This document shows, in pieces, positions 27,982-39,935 of a stretch of 64,000 bases of DNA. The DNA is from Selaginella moellendorffii (taxonomy: Eukaryota > Streptophyta > Lycopodiopsida > Selaginellales > Selaginellaceae), in NCBI RefSeq assembly GCF_000143415.4, contig NW_003314306.1, forward strand, positions 838,897-902,896, written 5' to 3'. Under the pieces are notes generated by a model. It was not told the DNA's origin. It saw nothing but the letters and a program-made list of their open reading frames with translations, and did not search any database. A program made the translations under genes and the position numbers. The number at the start of each line of letters is the position of its first letter. Within the stretch, counting starts at the first letter, position 1.

Positions 27982-29162
27982 AATACTCCCTCTGGAGTCA
28001 ATTGTAATTTCTCGTCTGTTTGAGTTGGTGGCATTTGATCTTATGGGACCTTTTCCATGATCGATTGTTGGCAATGAGTATGTTATTATTGCAAGAATTT
28101 TTTAGGGAGAATCCCACTAGCTGTTATAATTGACATAGATATGGAGCTACAGTTATGAGATCCAAGCGAAGCTGAACAAGCTCCTGTTGGCAATGAAAGA
28201 GCAAGGATATGTTGCAGATGTGGGGAGAGGCTTGCCATCTTATTTGCTGGGGACAACAGTCTGGATCGTGAAGAATTTGAGAACTTGTGACAACACTCTT
28301 AGAGCGGTTTGCTTGATCTCTCAGATAAAAGAGCAGCACCACCATCACAAGCTTTCGTTGACGATGATTCAGAGGCTTGGTAAGTTGCTTTGTGAATGAA
28401 GAAGAGTGTTTTTGTTGCCCCGTACTTAAGCTTGCATATGTTATTTGATAACAAGCTACTATAAAACTTTTTTATCACCGAGAAACCTTAGTCTTTGTAT
28501 AAGTATGATTTGTTTTGCTGCTATGGTAAAGTTAGAGAGGTATCATCGTTGCTCATAGCTTTTGCTGTTTTCCTCCTTTTAACCCTGGTTATACTCTAGC
28601 ATAAAAGGTAATTTAAAGGAGCTAATGTTTGGCAATCTGCTCAAGGAGATGAAGCTATCCAATTATCGTCAAGATAAAGGTGCATAACAAAAACAAGGCA
28701 AAGCTAGTGATGAACCCAAACCAGGATGAGTAATGCAGCAAATCTGATCTAATAGGTGACTAAAGTGGTGCTTGGAATGTTGAATGCTAGGGTACCAGGC
28801 CACAAGATAAAGAAGGAGAACTCGAGAGCATGTGAATCCACACTAAAAAATATTGTTCTCGTTTTATTAAAAGGAGGTATTGATCCTTTAACTTATGGCT
28901 TATGGGGCCAATTTGAATTTACTTGAAGCACAAGCAAGATAAACTTGATAGGCTTCTCAAGGAGAATCTTGTCCTCCTTCCCAATTCAAGACAGAACTAG
29001 CTAAAAACCATGGAGAAGAAAGATAGAAAAAGCCTTAGTAGCTTTGTTGGAGTTTTTTCCAGAATCTCTTGCCAAGTTGAGTCAGCTTGACAGTAAGTTT
29101 TTGGCAGCCAGCAGTATTAACGTTTGGACTCCATTGACACAAATAAGGGATAGTTTAAGATA
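27982..29162 (+). mobile_element. Decayed gypsy integrase remnant and unassigned repeat sequence
   Basis: 27982-28110 matches 31310-31440 of the second gypsy copy, including the integrase motif around F-D-L-M-G-P-F-P and V-G-N-E. From about 28.13 to 29.16 kb I recognise no gene; open frames are short. Confidence 0.55.
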
Positions 29163-32100
29163 TGTGAGGTCCAAGTGTATGGCTATGATGCCATATACTA
29201 ATATTAGCATAATGAGATTTTGGTAGCCATCGGATTAATTTCAATTCGGACCATTTTCTCTTGTATATAAACTAGGGTTTTTGGGCTAATTGATATGTAT
29301 ATTCTTTATATTCTTTTTCCATATTCCATGCACTCACATTGGTGGAGGTGAGGGGTAGCTTTAATTGTCTCTGAGGAGTTCTAGGATTTAAGATTTTGGT
29401 TTAGATCTAACTTTTTCATTGTCTAGATCTCCCTTTTCTTATTGCTTTTCTCAACTTCTTCTCTTTTACTCTTTCCTTTTCATCCGTCTTCATGGCAGAG
29501 TAACATCCTCCTCCTCCTTTGACTCAATAGCAGCAATTAGTGCAATTGCTCGATACTATATGGTTGCAGTTGAACAACCAAACTCAATTGATGGCAACAT
29601 TTATGGCACGTGGTACAACTCCTCCTGCTCTTGCTGCCAATCCTCATGTCTGACTAGAGTTCTTCTATGCAAATCTTGGGGATGATGTGTACCATTGGTT
29701 TGATCATTTCACGGTGATTGCCACATATCATTTTTGGGATGATGTTCAAAGTTTGCATGAGTTTCCCACGTATCTCCAAGGGACGACACTGCAGTGGTAC
29801 AATGATTTGAGCACAGCCACTCGTGAGGATTAGAGCATTCTCCCAGACGTCTTCAAACACACATTTGGACATGTTGATGATTGTGATAATGCCTTCCAAC
29901 AATTGCATCATTTACGTCGAAGGCCATCTAAGTTAGTGATGCAATTTGGTATTCATTTTCGAAGTCTTTTACTTCGTGCAAAGCTAAATATGTGGGAGCG
30001 GATCAAGCTGGGAATGTTGTGGCTAGCACTTTGTCAATATTTGGTAGGACTTGTGCATGCACTTGCTCTAGCCACCCTTAATGATGCCCTTCACTTGGCA
30101 CAATGTTATGAATTGTTATTTCTTCCACTTCTTGTTGCATATCCTTCAACTCCACTTCCTATAGGAGATGGTCCTATTCCAATGGAAGTTGATGTTGTTG
30201 CTGCCCAAGTTCAAGAATTAGAACAAGGATGTGGTTGTGGCCATGATGTCTATTACTAAGTGTATGATAAAGTTAGTCACACTTATTGGTGTTGTTGGCA
30301 TTTTTCGGATTGGCAATCTCCATTTCTTGGATGGAGACCTTGGCGTCAACAACATCCTGTTGGTGCTACTGCAATGGAAGGTCTAGAAATTGAGATACAT
30401 CCAAAAAATAAAGAGTCGCACAAGTAACAAAGGGACCTTGCTCAAATAAGTTAGTGACCCCTTCATCTTTCTTTCAGGAGTATTATCAAAGTTCACTCGG
30501 CATCAATTCATCTAGCATTTACTTCCAAGCTTGTTTTTATAACAAAAGGTCTCCTATTATTTTTTCTATGTTGATTGATACAGACTTGAGTTTATCTTTT
30601 ATTGCTTGGCTTGTTGCCACACATTGCCATATACATTTGTGTCGTGTAGCAAAGCCAATTTTCATTCTTTATAGCAACAACTATATATGCATAGAATGAG
30701 GTAGACCTAATTGTGCATATAAGCAATCTTGAGCTTGAGTTGCAGTCATTACGAATAGTGCCAAGTCAAACTTTTGACCTCATCCTTGGTATGGATTAGT
30801 TGTGGCATAATCATGACTTTGAGGTTTCTCCCCTTTGTCTCATACTTTTGATATTTTTTCCATTCCTCCACTTTTTTACCTACTTCCATCACTTTTGTCT
30901 TCTCATTACTTCCTCCTGAGATAAGGATTTTGTGCTATCGGCAGTTGCTGTACTTGATATTCAATATCCACAAGGTGCAAAGCAAGATTAACCTCTCTTG
31001 ATGAGGTTTGTGAGGTTCAAAAGATTAAACCATGAATTCAAAGGCTTCATGATAGGTTTGAGAATTTTACATCATTTGCTAATGACTTCTCAATATCACC
31101 TTGAAGACAGTCTTCTTTATTTTCTAAGTATAGATCTTGATGATCATTTACGGTTGGTGGTTTAGTCTTTATTCCACACTTTCTCTATGCCTACCATAAT
31201 TCTCCCATTCTAGGTGGGCATATGGGATATTGTCGTGTGACCAAAAAGTTGTGTAGGTCTTTTTATTAATTGGAGATGATGTGTGTAGTTACGTTTGGTG
31301 GCAGGCTCGTAATACTCCCCCTTGTGTTGCAGAAGGATGGCTGGAGTCAATTTGCAATTTCCTGTCCATTTAAGTTTGTGACATTTGATTTGATGGGACC
31401 TTTTCCACGATCGACTGTTGGCAATGAGTTGTTTTTTACTTTTGATTACTTTTGACTACTTGACTCACTAGGTGGAAGTCGGAGCTCTTGTTAGTATATC
31501 TATAACTGCTGTTTGATACTTCCTCCTCAATCAAGTGGTGTTTTAGCATTCCTGTCTGGAGTGGATTCTTTCATATAATAATCCCACATTTATGGTTGAG
31601 GCATTTCACGTTTTAACATCTTAGTTGGGGATATGCCACATTTTCATGAGTGCTTATCATCCGCAATCAAACAGTTTGGTGAAATGGCTCGTTTGAACTT
31701 TCAAAAGGATAATCACAAAATATATGAACTTTCAGCATTTGAATTGGGATGGTCATTTGTAGTCTCTTCAGTATGTCTATGTCATAGGGGTGCAAAGTTC
31801 TGTTAGTGCTTCACTATATAAACTCCTATATGGTCATGATCCAATATTGCCAATGAAGTTGGGTTTACTTTCGCGATTGCTATGGGTTGCCAATGGTAGG
31901 TCGTGGGATTAGTATTTGACAAGCATTTTTCCACTTGTCAAGTAGAGTCTATTGAACACCTAGGCCATATACAAGTGGGATAACTATGGCACTAGAACTC
32001 CTATCATCGTCTATTTATGGAGTACAAAGTGGATGATTTGGTGTTAGTCTATTTTCCCCATCTTATGGTACATGGTTTATCTAAAGGGCTCCTTGCTCAA

Positions 32101-32507
32101 TAGAAAGGTCTATATTAGATGTTATGGCAAGTTAAACCACAAATTTATGAGGTTTGGTATGACATTTAGTAAGCTGATCTTTTAGAAATTATACATATGT
32201 AGCAATTGAAACACTTTGTACAAAGGAATTAGGAATAATTTGCACCACTTACAAATCCACTAATGCCTCCTCTTAATCTCGACCCATCAATGAGAGAACC
32301 TTAACGGTATTTTATCATTTTGAGAGGAGGGGATAATATGAGGTTTATATGTATAGCTACAATGCCATATACTAATATTAGCATAGTGGGATTTTGGTAG
32401 CCATTGAATTGGTTTCAATCCAGACCACTCGCTCTTGTATATATGCTAGGATTTTTAATTGATATGCATACTTTTTGTATTTTATTTCCATATTCCATGC
32501 ACTCATA
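29163..32507 (+). mobile_element. Second decayed Ty3/gypsy element, lacking reverse transcriptase
   Basis: Short LTR-like ends at 29163-29338 and 32337-32507 share GCCATATACTAATATTAGCAT and CCATATTCCATGCACTCA. A purine tract GAGAGGAGGGGATAA precedes the right end. Gag-like frames lie at 29.66-30.26 kb (L-Q-W-Y-N-D-L type), protease remnants at 30.54-30.82 kb (D-T-D in place of D-S-G), the pre-integrase region at 30.93 kb, the integrase core at 31.37-31.68 kb (A-Y-H-P-Q-S-N) and the C-terminal part at 31.8-32.2 kb. Reverse transcriptase and RNase H are missing between 30.83 and 30.92 kb. Many stops. Confidence 0.7.
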
Positions 32508-33114
32508 AATATAAATTATTAATTTCTATTAATAGAATCCTATCTATAGTGATGAAGTATGACTTATTATTAAGAGATATTTAATTAATATTAATATAAG
32601 TATAAAATAATATAGAAAATTCATCATTAACTAATGAAACATATCTTTTTATATCCAATGGAATATTTCAAAATACTATCTTCAAAAACTTATCTTATTA
32701 AATATTACTAGTTAGTATGAACTTTCATCATTGTCTTTAGTTGGAATCTCCTTTAAGTACTTACTTAACAGTTTCTTTTAAGTCAATAAATGATTTGATT
32801 GAGCATCCAAAATCTAACACTGTTAATACCATCATTTTTGCATTGGAATTAGGCCACTCTTTGATAATTTTAATTATGAATTAACTAATAATAATGAAAT
32901 GTAATGATTATGATAACTCATTGTTTCAATCTAGTGGTAAGTATGAACTCCACATTTAAGGTATTATTCCATGCAGTCTAGTCAGTATGTAGAAAACAAG
33001 TTTAACAAGATTAAAAAAGAAAATCTTGAAGTGCATTAAATATATAATGAAACCCTTGTTTACTTTTACTAATCAATATTTTATAAAATGTTTTCTGGAG
33101 GAAACAAATAAATC

Positions 33115-33149
<35 letters not shown>

Positions 33150-33246
33150 ATTAAGGGGCTTGAGGGTTTATGGTTAATGTTTTTGCTCCTTTAGTTTTTT
33201 AGATGCTATTTGGATTTCCGCTTGTTTTGTCAGAGGTTTTGGGGCG
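32508..33246. other. AT-rich non-coding stretch with (TA)n
   Basis: No coding frame seen. A TA microsatellite lies at about 33118-33146. The last 100 bases are the promoter/leader of the Crinkler-type gene. Confidence 0.6.
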
Positions 33247-34928
33247 ATGTCGGCTGTGGTTGTGCTACGCAACGGGCAGATGCTCCAAACCTATTCGGAT
33301 CAAGGCCTGACAGTGGGTGACGTACTTGATGATTTGCGCGAGTCGGGGTTTGTGGGGCATCTGGAGGACGAGCACGGCAAGCTCCTCCGCAGGTACGTTC
33401 TTGTTGGAGGCTCTACGTACAACTTCGTAGAGGTGACGCTGGGAAATGGGATTGATTGATCTTCTAATGCATTGAAAATCCGCAGAAGCAAGGGGCAACC
33501 TGGTTTGATGTGCATCTACGAGTACCCTCACCGTCCGCTTTCGCTGCAGACCCTCAAGCTATGATGCGGTATCTGGGCGGTGACGATCCGATATACGATC
33601 TCGGTCGGACATCAGCAGCCATTCCGCTGCCGCTCACAGTTGAGGCGTTCGCACTGTACGTCCAAGGCCTTAAGTTCCGTGTTCTCGACGCATTGGACTG
33701 GAGCTTCGTGTCCAAGGTTATGGGCATGAGTAGATTCTTCGAGAATGAGACGCAGCGGCAGAGTGCATTTCTGGAGTGGACTCAGGATTATCTCAGGGCA
33801 ACATGTGCTGGTGTGCAGTTGAGGTTTACGGAGTCTGTCAAAGGGAAAGGCATGCCGGATATCAAGATCGAGGCCTTGGTCCTGGGAGAGTGGATAACTA
33901 TCTGCATGATAGAGGTGAAGGTAGAGATTGGGGGAGGGGAGCCTTGTGTCGAGCTGGTGAAGTACTACGCCGACTACACAACGCAGCTGTGGCAGAGAAA
34001 CGATTGGTTGTATCAAAACTCCTGCTGTCCGGTGCTGCTGATTGAGGTTGTTGGTCCGCATGTCCGAGTTGGGGGTGCGGTCAGGTACGTGGACAAGCCT
34101 GCTTATCAGCCATTCACCCCGCTTCTTCACGTTTTCAAGTTCGTCCAGGATGCAGACCACCTGAGTATGCTGTCCAGAGCTCTTGGCTCCATTGGTGATG
34201 CGGTGAAGTCTTTGGTGGCGTTTTACGCTGGGGTGACGCGTTCCCTTCCGCCTGTAAGGGCAGCTGAAGTGGAGTGGCCTTATGCGATCACACGTCTGCA
34301 GCAGCAAGGGGCGGTAATTGTTCAGACCACGCTTTCACGGAGCTTCCTCCGTGCGATGAACAAGCAACTCCTGTTTGGCGTGGAACTGAAGGGAAACCGC
34401 CGCATCGTCAAGTTCTGCCAACGTTACGGAACTGCGATCCATCAGCAGTGGGCAGCTGAAGGCTTTGCTCCTTCCTTCACGTGCCACGCACTTGCTGGTG
34501 GCTGGTTGATGATCGACATGGAGCTGTGCTCGCAGGACGATGGCTGGGTATCACTTATGGCCTTGGATCCCAACAGTTGGAGTGTAGGAGACAACGCAGC
34601 TAATGAGTATCGTCTGCAGCCAGAGGAGTGGGAAGTTTGCAAACAGAAGGTGGTAGAGGCATACAGGACTCTGTGGCTCAAGTTTCCAGGGGTTGTGCAC
34701 GGAGATCTGCGAAAGGCCAACATTATGTACAATGTCTCAAGCAAGCACGTAGCTTTTCTGGACTTCGACTGGGCAGGGATCGAAGGACAGGAGAAGTACC
34801 CGCTGCTGATTAACACCCTCATGCAATGGCCTGAGGGCGTTGGTCCGTGTAAACCCATGAAAGCGGAACACGACCGGCAATTGCTTGCTACTGAGCTGGG
34901 GGTGAAGCCTGACGACATTGTCGCCTAA
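33247..34928 (+). CDS. Crinkler (CRN)-type protein: ubiquitin-like header, nuclease-like segment, kinase domain
   Basis: Exons 33247-33432 and 33486-34928 join through a 53-bp intron in phase 0, giving about 542 residues. Exon 1 is a beta-grasp-like header (V-V-V-L-R-N-G-Q, T-V-G-D-V-L-D-D-L-R). Around residues 187-207 P-D-x-K plus I-E-V-K fits a PD-(D/E)XK nuclease core. Near residue 467 V-V-H-G-D-L-R-K-A-N-I and then F-L-D-F-D-W-A-G fit the catalytic and metal-binding loops of a protein kinase. Known: header plus nuclease plus kinase is the classic Crinkler-RHS architecture described in oomycetes, fungi and some plants, thought to derive from conflict or transposon systems. The frame is fully open, so the gene may be functional. 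It is flanked by repeat debris. Family call by eye; substrate unknown. Confidence 0.75.
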
Positions 34929-35434
34929 GAGACTGCCTGTGCTCGCGACACGCGACCTTTTGTTTTTTTTTTTTCTATTTTTCTTTTCTTTTGTTTTTTT
35001 TTCAGTTTGAAGTTTTCAAGCTCAAGAACAAATGCAGAATGGGATGAGAGCTCCACTTGTCGGATCCAACATGCAAAGAAAAACCAACAGGAGTCGTTGT
35101 GCAAAATCCATTCTACTGGGGCATAATTCGAAATGCTTTTATATGAATTCGTCTTTACAATGGGTATTTGCAAGTAGACATTGTCCACATTGCTCTGATT
35201 TGTTACACCAGGGTTGAAATAGTCCATCATCTTTTAGAGATATATTAACTACAGTACGCTGCTCTGCTGTGGCATAAATGAGGTAGTGGATCGTGTGCTC
35301 AAAAGCCTAGGCGGAGCCTGTAACGCTGTTCAACAGCACTGGAGTTCGCCAACCTGGTAGTGATCTTGTAGCTCTGCTAGACGATCCGAAGCACATTGGC
35401 AGCGATCTACGATCTACGATCTACAGCAAGAATT
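34929..35434. other. Spacer after the Crinkler-type gene
   Basis: T-rich tract at 34960-35000, then unremarkable sequence. GATCTACGATCTAC at 35404-35420 is a small tandem. No gene seen. Confidence 0.5.
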
Positions 35435-36296
35435 TCAGAGAGATTTAAGGATATGAACACATATATAAACCTGTACTTCTAAAGCATTCATACAGTTGAA
35501 TTTTTCCTGTTCATTCTTTCCATCAGTCCCTGTTAGCCAAAACGGCCTGAACAGTTTGTAGTCTTCACCCCGCACCTTCCTTGTCGGATCTGTTGCCACT
35601 GATGTCACAGTGAGATTCGATAACCGCAGATCGGTACCAAGAACTAGAGCCCACAGACCATGATGTGCTCTGCCTAGAACTCGCCTGAGAAGCGTAAATC
35701 CCGTATCCCCGTTGGGCAGTTCCAAATCTACCAGCGTATTAGCATCGTCAAAGCGAAACAGCACTTTGAGGGTACCCTCCAAAGGCAACCCTTGGATAGC
35801 ACCAACCAGCGTCGCTGAAACGTCCTGAGCGTAGTAGGATGCTCAGCCTCTTTAGCGGCTGCAGCTGCTTCAAGATGCGCTCTCCAGTGAGAAAGTCGAC
35901 TGGCTATCTTCCGTGCTACAGGAAAGCCACGGCCGAGATCCGTTTGGACGAGTATCCATGCTTCCACCAACACCTCACAGGCTCTTGCCACTGTTTGAAA
36001 CTAGGCCTTTTTAATGCATTGGGAGGGATCCTTTCAGATACCACCCATCTGCAGTATTGTCACCTTACCATCCTCCCCAGTAATCCAATAAGCCCAGTGG
36101 AGAGTCCGGCCACGAAACATAAATGACGTACAAGCCCTTTTGGTAGAGTTGCTAGACAACTAAATTGCACCTTCTTAATCTTGTTCAAAGCAGGACTCCC
36201 TCGTCTTGAAGAGCATACTCCAAGAATGCTTTTCGCGGAATCAACAGCAGATGAACTGCTCCATATCTCTGCAAGCTGCCAGCCGATGAAGCTCAT
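35435..36296 (-). CDS. Unidentified protein with a possible frame break
   Basis: Exon 1 (36296-36069) opens with M-S-F-I-G-W and joins through a 68-bp intron (36068-36001, phase 0) to exon 2, which has V-A-R-A-C-E-V-L-V-E-A-W and a long amphipathic helix (R-L-S-H-W-R-A-H-L-E-A). Near 35840 the coding signal moves to another frame, which continues to 35435 with L-E-G-T-L-K-V-L-F-R-F-D-D and F-R-P-F-W-L-T. No splice site resolves the shift, so this is a frameshift (mutation or assembly error) or two overlapping fragments. I recognise no family. The start codon is only 54 bp from that of the divergent SDR gene. Confidence 0.5.
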
Positions 36297-36350
36297 AAAC
36301 CCTAATTTTAAACAAAAGTTTATTAGTCAATGCTTTTTAGGGTAGGAGCG

Positions 36351-37494
36351 ATGGCGCCAGCGTCTCCCTTCGTGGGCGACGTTCTCGACGGCGATGTGGC
36401 GCTCGTCACGGGCGGTGGATCTGGTATTGGCTTCGAGATTGCGCTGCAGCTGGGCCTTCACGGCGCGCGATTGCTCCTCCTCGGCCGCCGCCTTCCCGTG
36501 CTCGAGGCGGCCAAAAAGAGTCTCTCCGCCCGCGGAATCCAGGTTTGCTATAGCTCTTCGATTCGGGATTGCCCCATCGCTCCTTGTTACAGGTCGAGTA
36601 CGCGCATGGAGACGTGAGATCGCCCGACGACGCCGCCAAAGCCGTGAATCTGGCCGTGGAGCGATTTGGGAAGCTCAGCATTCTCGTCAACAGTGCCGCT
36701 GGGAATTTCTTGGCGCCGGCCGAGTTGCTCACTTCCAAGGGGTTTAGAACTGGTGCGTGTTCTTCCCGTCTAGATGATAGATGAGATTCTTTTTTTCTTT
36801 CTTTTAGTTTCATCAAGAGCATCGTCTAGGCAGTTCTCGAGATTGATACGCTGGGGACTTTCAACATGTGCCACGCTGCATTTCCAGCGCTCAAGCGAAG
36901 CTCCAGCGAGAAGAGTGTTATCATCAACATTAGCGCGACTTTGCACTATGGAGCTACTTGGTATCAATCGCATGCTGCGGCTGCCAAGGTTCTCAACTTC
37001 TCCAAGGTTCTTTCTATAAAACTTGTCTTTGGTTCTTTTCAGGCTGCCATAGACAGCTTAACTCGAAGCTTGTCCCTCGAATGGGGTCCTATTCGTGTTA
37101 ATGGCATCGCTCCAGGGCCGATCGCCGATACCGCTGGCTGGGAGAAGCTTTCTGTCGGAGTTGACTCTGCTGCGAGCGTCCGTTCCCGGGAAGAGATTGT
37201 GGAAAAAACTCCAGCAGGACGCGTCGGGACAACGTGGGACGTCGCGATGGCCGCCGTGTTTCTAGCTGTAAGTTTTCTTTCCCTTCATCGCTTTGTTTCG
37301 AGGCTAAGAGTTTTTCTCGTGCATTTTTTTAGTCGAGCGCTGGAAGCTGGATAACCGGCGAGACGATTGTTGTAGACGGTGGAAACTGGCTGTATTATCC
37401 TCCAGCTCTTCCAGCTGATGCCGTCGCCGGGGCTTCCAGAGCTGTGGAAGCATCGAGCAGACGAGTGGGCGTTCCTGAAAGAAGCAAGCTTTGA
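36351..37494 (+). CDS. SDRB: Peroxisomal 2,4-dienoyl-CoA reductase-type SDR
   Basis: Five exons: 36351-36542, 36593-36752, 36834-36988, 37043-37267 and 37333-37494, with introns of 50-81 bp; 297 residues. It has the Rossmann motif T-G-G-G-S-G-I-G near the N-terminus, N-x-A-A-G-N-F, and P-G-P-I after strand beta-6. The place of the classical SDR tyrosine (Y-x-x-x-K) is A-A-A-A-K, as in 2,4-dienoyl-CoA reductases, which lack that tyrosine. The last residues are S-K-L, a canonical peroxisome targeting signal. The enzyme reduces 2,4-dienoyl-CoA with NADPH in beta-oxidation of unsaturated fatty acids. Length fits the plant SDRB family (about 298). The upstream in-frame ATG at 36330 is less likely because family similarity starts at 36351. 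Confidence 0.88.
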
Positions 37495-37657
37495 CGAAAC
37501 TTTTGCGATACTCTGACACGACAAACTTGATCGAAAAACATTCTTATTAAAGTGGTGAACAAAACAAGATATTGGTTATGGAAGTGGAACTACAAAAAAA
37601 CCAAGCAACGAAGTAGTGATCAATCGAAGTTGAACTAAGGAAAGAGGAACCTGACCA

Positions 37658-38354
37658 TCATACCGCGAAAACGACCAACCAGACGAGATTGAGCAGCAAG
37701 AGGAAGGCCTCGCTGCTGTGAAGCATGAGAGCTGGCGACGGGAGAGGAGCTGGAGCGGCGGGACAAGGCAGGCCCTCTGGGCCGGCGACGCAGAGATTGG
37801 CAAAGAGGCCACCCGGGTAAGCCCCGGCATTGTTGAGGTACGCAAACATCTCGTCCGCGCAAGTGGTGTTTTGATCGTTGAAGTAAGTGATGTACCTACA
37901 GGTGAGTGCGATGAAAGAGTTGCAGCAGGGCTCTCGCGGGTATGGCGACTTGCATACGCTCGTGATACTGGTATAGTTGACGGTCCCGAAATCAAATGGG
38001 CAAGCTGCAAAGAAAGTTTCAGCAGCACGGTCGGTGAAAGCAACGAGAATGGAAGCACAGATCGAATGAAGGTCCAGGAGACCAAAGTGGTCTAGGAAAG
38101 AAGAGCCTCCAAGTAAAGTGGAAAGCCATCGATAAAACGAAAGTGGAGAGCTTAGCAGGGATCGAAGCAAGAGACCAAGACAGGAGAAGAAGAACTTACG
38201 AGCTTTAACTTGGAAGAGTCTCCTCATCGGCCCCTGCGATCCTGCATTGACGGCGAGTATGAAACTCTGCGAGGAATGGGATGATGATACCTGAGGCTTG
38301 GCAGCACAGTAAGAAGCAGCAAAGGGCCAAGCAAGCTCTTGTCCACAAACCCAT
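37658..38354 (-). CDS. LLG: LORELEI-like GPI-anchored protein
   Basis: Exons 38354-38291, 38241-38200 and 38004-37658, with introns of 49 and 195 bp; about 150 residues. A signal peptide (M-G-L-W-T-R then a Leu/Cys-rich core) is followed by C-P-F-D-F-x-x-V-N-Y-T, C-K-S-P-Y-P, C-C-N-S-F, a C-A-D-x-M-F-x-Y-L-N block, Y-P-G-G-L-F-A-N-x-C and G-L-x-C-P. The tail is hydrophobic, as expected for GPI attachment. In Arabidopsis these proteins chaperone and co-receive RALF peptides with FERONIA-type kinases at the cell surface. It is convergent with the SDR gene (163 bp between stops). Confidence 0.85.
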
Positions 38355-38978
38355 CTCCAATCGATTCTCGGATGAATGGTAGCCGCGTGGATCGAGTGCG
38401 AGCGAAACCCCAGGCAAGAGTCTACTCGTTACTTCTGTTTAACGTGTTGGTTTATTAGTTTCTTTTAGCTGATTAATTACGCAAGTTCCCACTACAATCT
38501 AGGTGAACACAATTATATTCGGTCAATTCCCCGTTGGTTTCATGTGATTCTATCAACGCGGCATGCCAGCTCATCGATAATAAAATAATAAAAACTAAAA
38601 GCTCAACCTCCCGCAGCCGTTGGATATCAGGTTCGGGTAGCGTTGTATGGACTAGATGTGTTGGCAGCCGCTGGTGGCAAGCACAAGCTTTCATCTAGGG
38701 CTCCATCGCTCGCTCTTTCGTGCCACGGGGCATACCTGGCGGATCTCAGCAGCAGCGCTTGGTGGATTATGAGGCAGAGATTGAGCAAAGACCTGGAATC
38801 TCATATGTCAAAATGTGAATCCAATGCCATATGACTCTTCTATGTGGGTAAGAATTTTCCATCGTGGGGTCGTCGTGTCCCTAGCATGTGGTGGTGGCCA
38901 TGAGCGTTTAGGCCACTGGTGGTTAGCAGCCCCATTGGTGGCAACTGCGCATGCTTGTTTTCTTTTTTTTTGGGGAAA
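38355..38978. other. Spacer, no gene seen
   Basis: Contains the leader of the LLG gene and short unconvincing frames only. Confidence 0.5.
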
Positions 38979-39935
38979 AAATTTAGAGAACCTCTTTGAA
39001 TTGCTAGCATACAACGTGATCTCCACTTGGAGCTTGGCAAATGCAGCAATGTACAGTGTAAACTGAATTGGATGTAACGTTTTGTGATACAAATACTTGC
39101 AAGACCATCTTCTTTTGAACAAAGTCTTCTCTCATTCTAGCTCTTTTTTCAAAGTCAAACTAAGGACCCCACCCCCTCCTGATATAAAAGCAAGTTTTAC
39201 AATTTCGACTCAGTCTCAAAAGTTAAATCTCTGGAACAAGTTTGAAAAATTTAGAGAACCTCTTTGAATTGCTAGCATACAATGCGATCTCCACTTGGAG
39301 CTTGGCAAATGCAGCAATGTACAGTGTAAACTGAATTGGAACGTTTTGTGATACAAATACTTGCAAGACCATCTTCTTTTGAACAAAGTCTTCTCTCATT
39401 CTAGCTCCTTTTTCAAAGTCAAACTATATTTCAGGACCCCACCCCCTCCCAATATAAAAGCAAGTTTTACACTTTCAACTCAGTCTCAAAAGTTAAATCT
39501 TTGAAACAAGTTTGAAAACTTATTAAATATAAAATGATGTTAGATTGTGAATTTAGATTTAGCTAACACTATCATATTCAAGACAAGTTTATCGAAACAC
39601 TTTCTATAAATAGCTAATGGGATTAATATATTCTAAACACTTTCATGGGACCATTATATGGGTATGGTAGTGAGAGTATTTAACATATATAGTAGGCTAT
39701 TATATAACAATATTGAGGGACTAATGTTTAATATGCAAGGGTTTTTATCACTAGTCAGTAAAACATTATAAATAGGAACTCCTTACTAAACTAAATATGC
39801 TTAATTAATAGCACATAGGAATTCCATTTTTATGCTTGTTTAATCTAGGTATAATTGAAAACACAAGAAGGATTGATAAAGGGTCTAGAAATATTAATCT
39901 TTTGCTGTTGTGGTAGTAAAAAAAAAAATCTGAAA
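38979..39935. repeat. Diverged relative of the LARD LTR with its own tandem unit
   Basis: A unit of about 267 bp (starts AATTTAGAGAACC) is repeated at 38979 and 39247. From 39500 to 39935 the sequence follows the LARD LTR 7790-8264 block by block (CTTTCTATAAATAGC for CTTTCCATAAATAGC; AATATTGAGGGACTAAT for GATATTGAGGGACCAAT; GATAAAGGGTCTAG for AATAAAGGGTCCAG). Most differences are C to T or G to A. This is an old, AT-shifted solo LTR or fragment. Confidence 0.75.
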
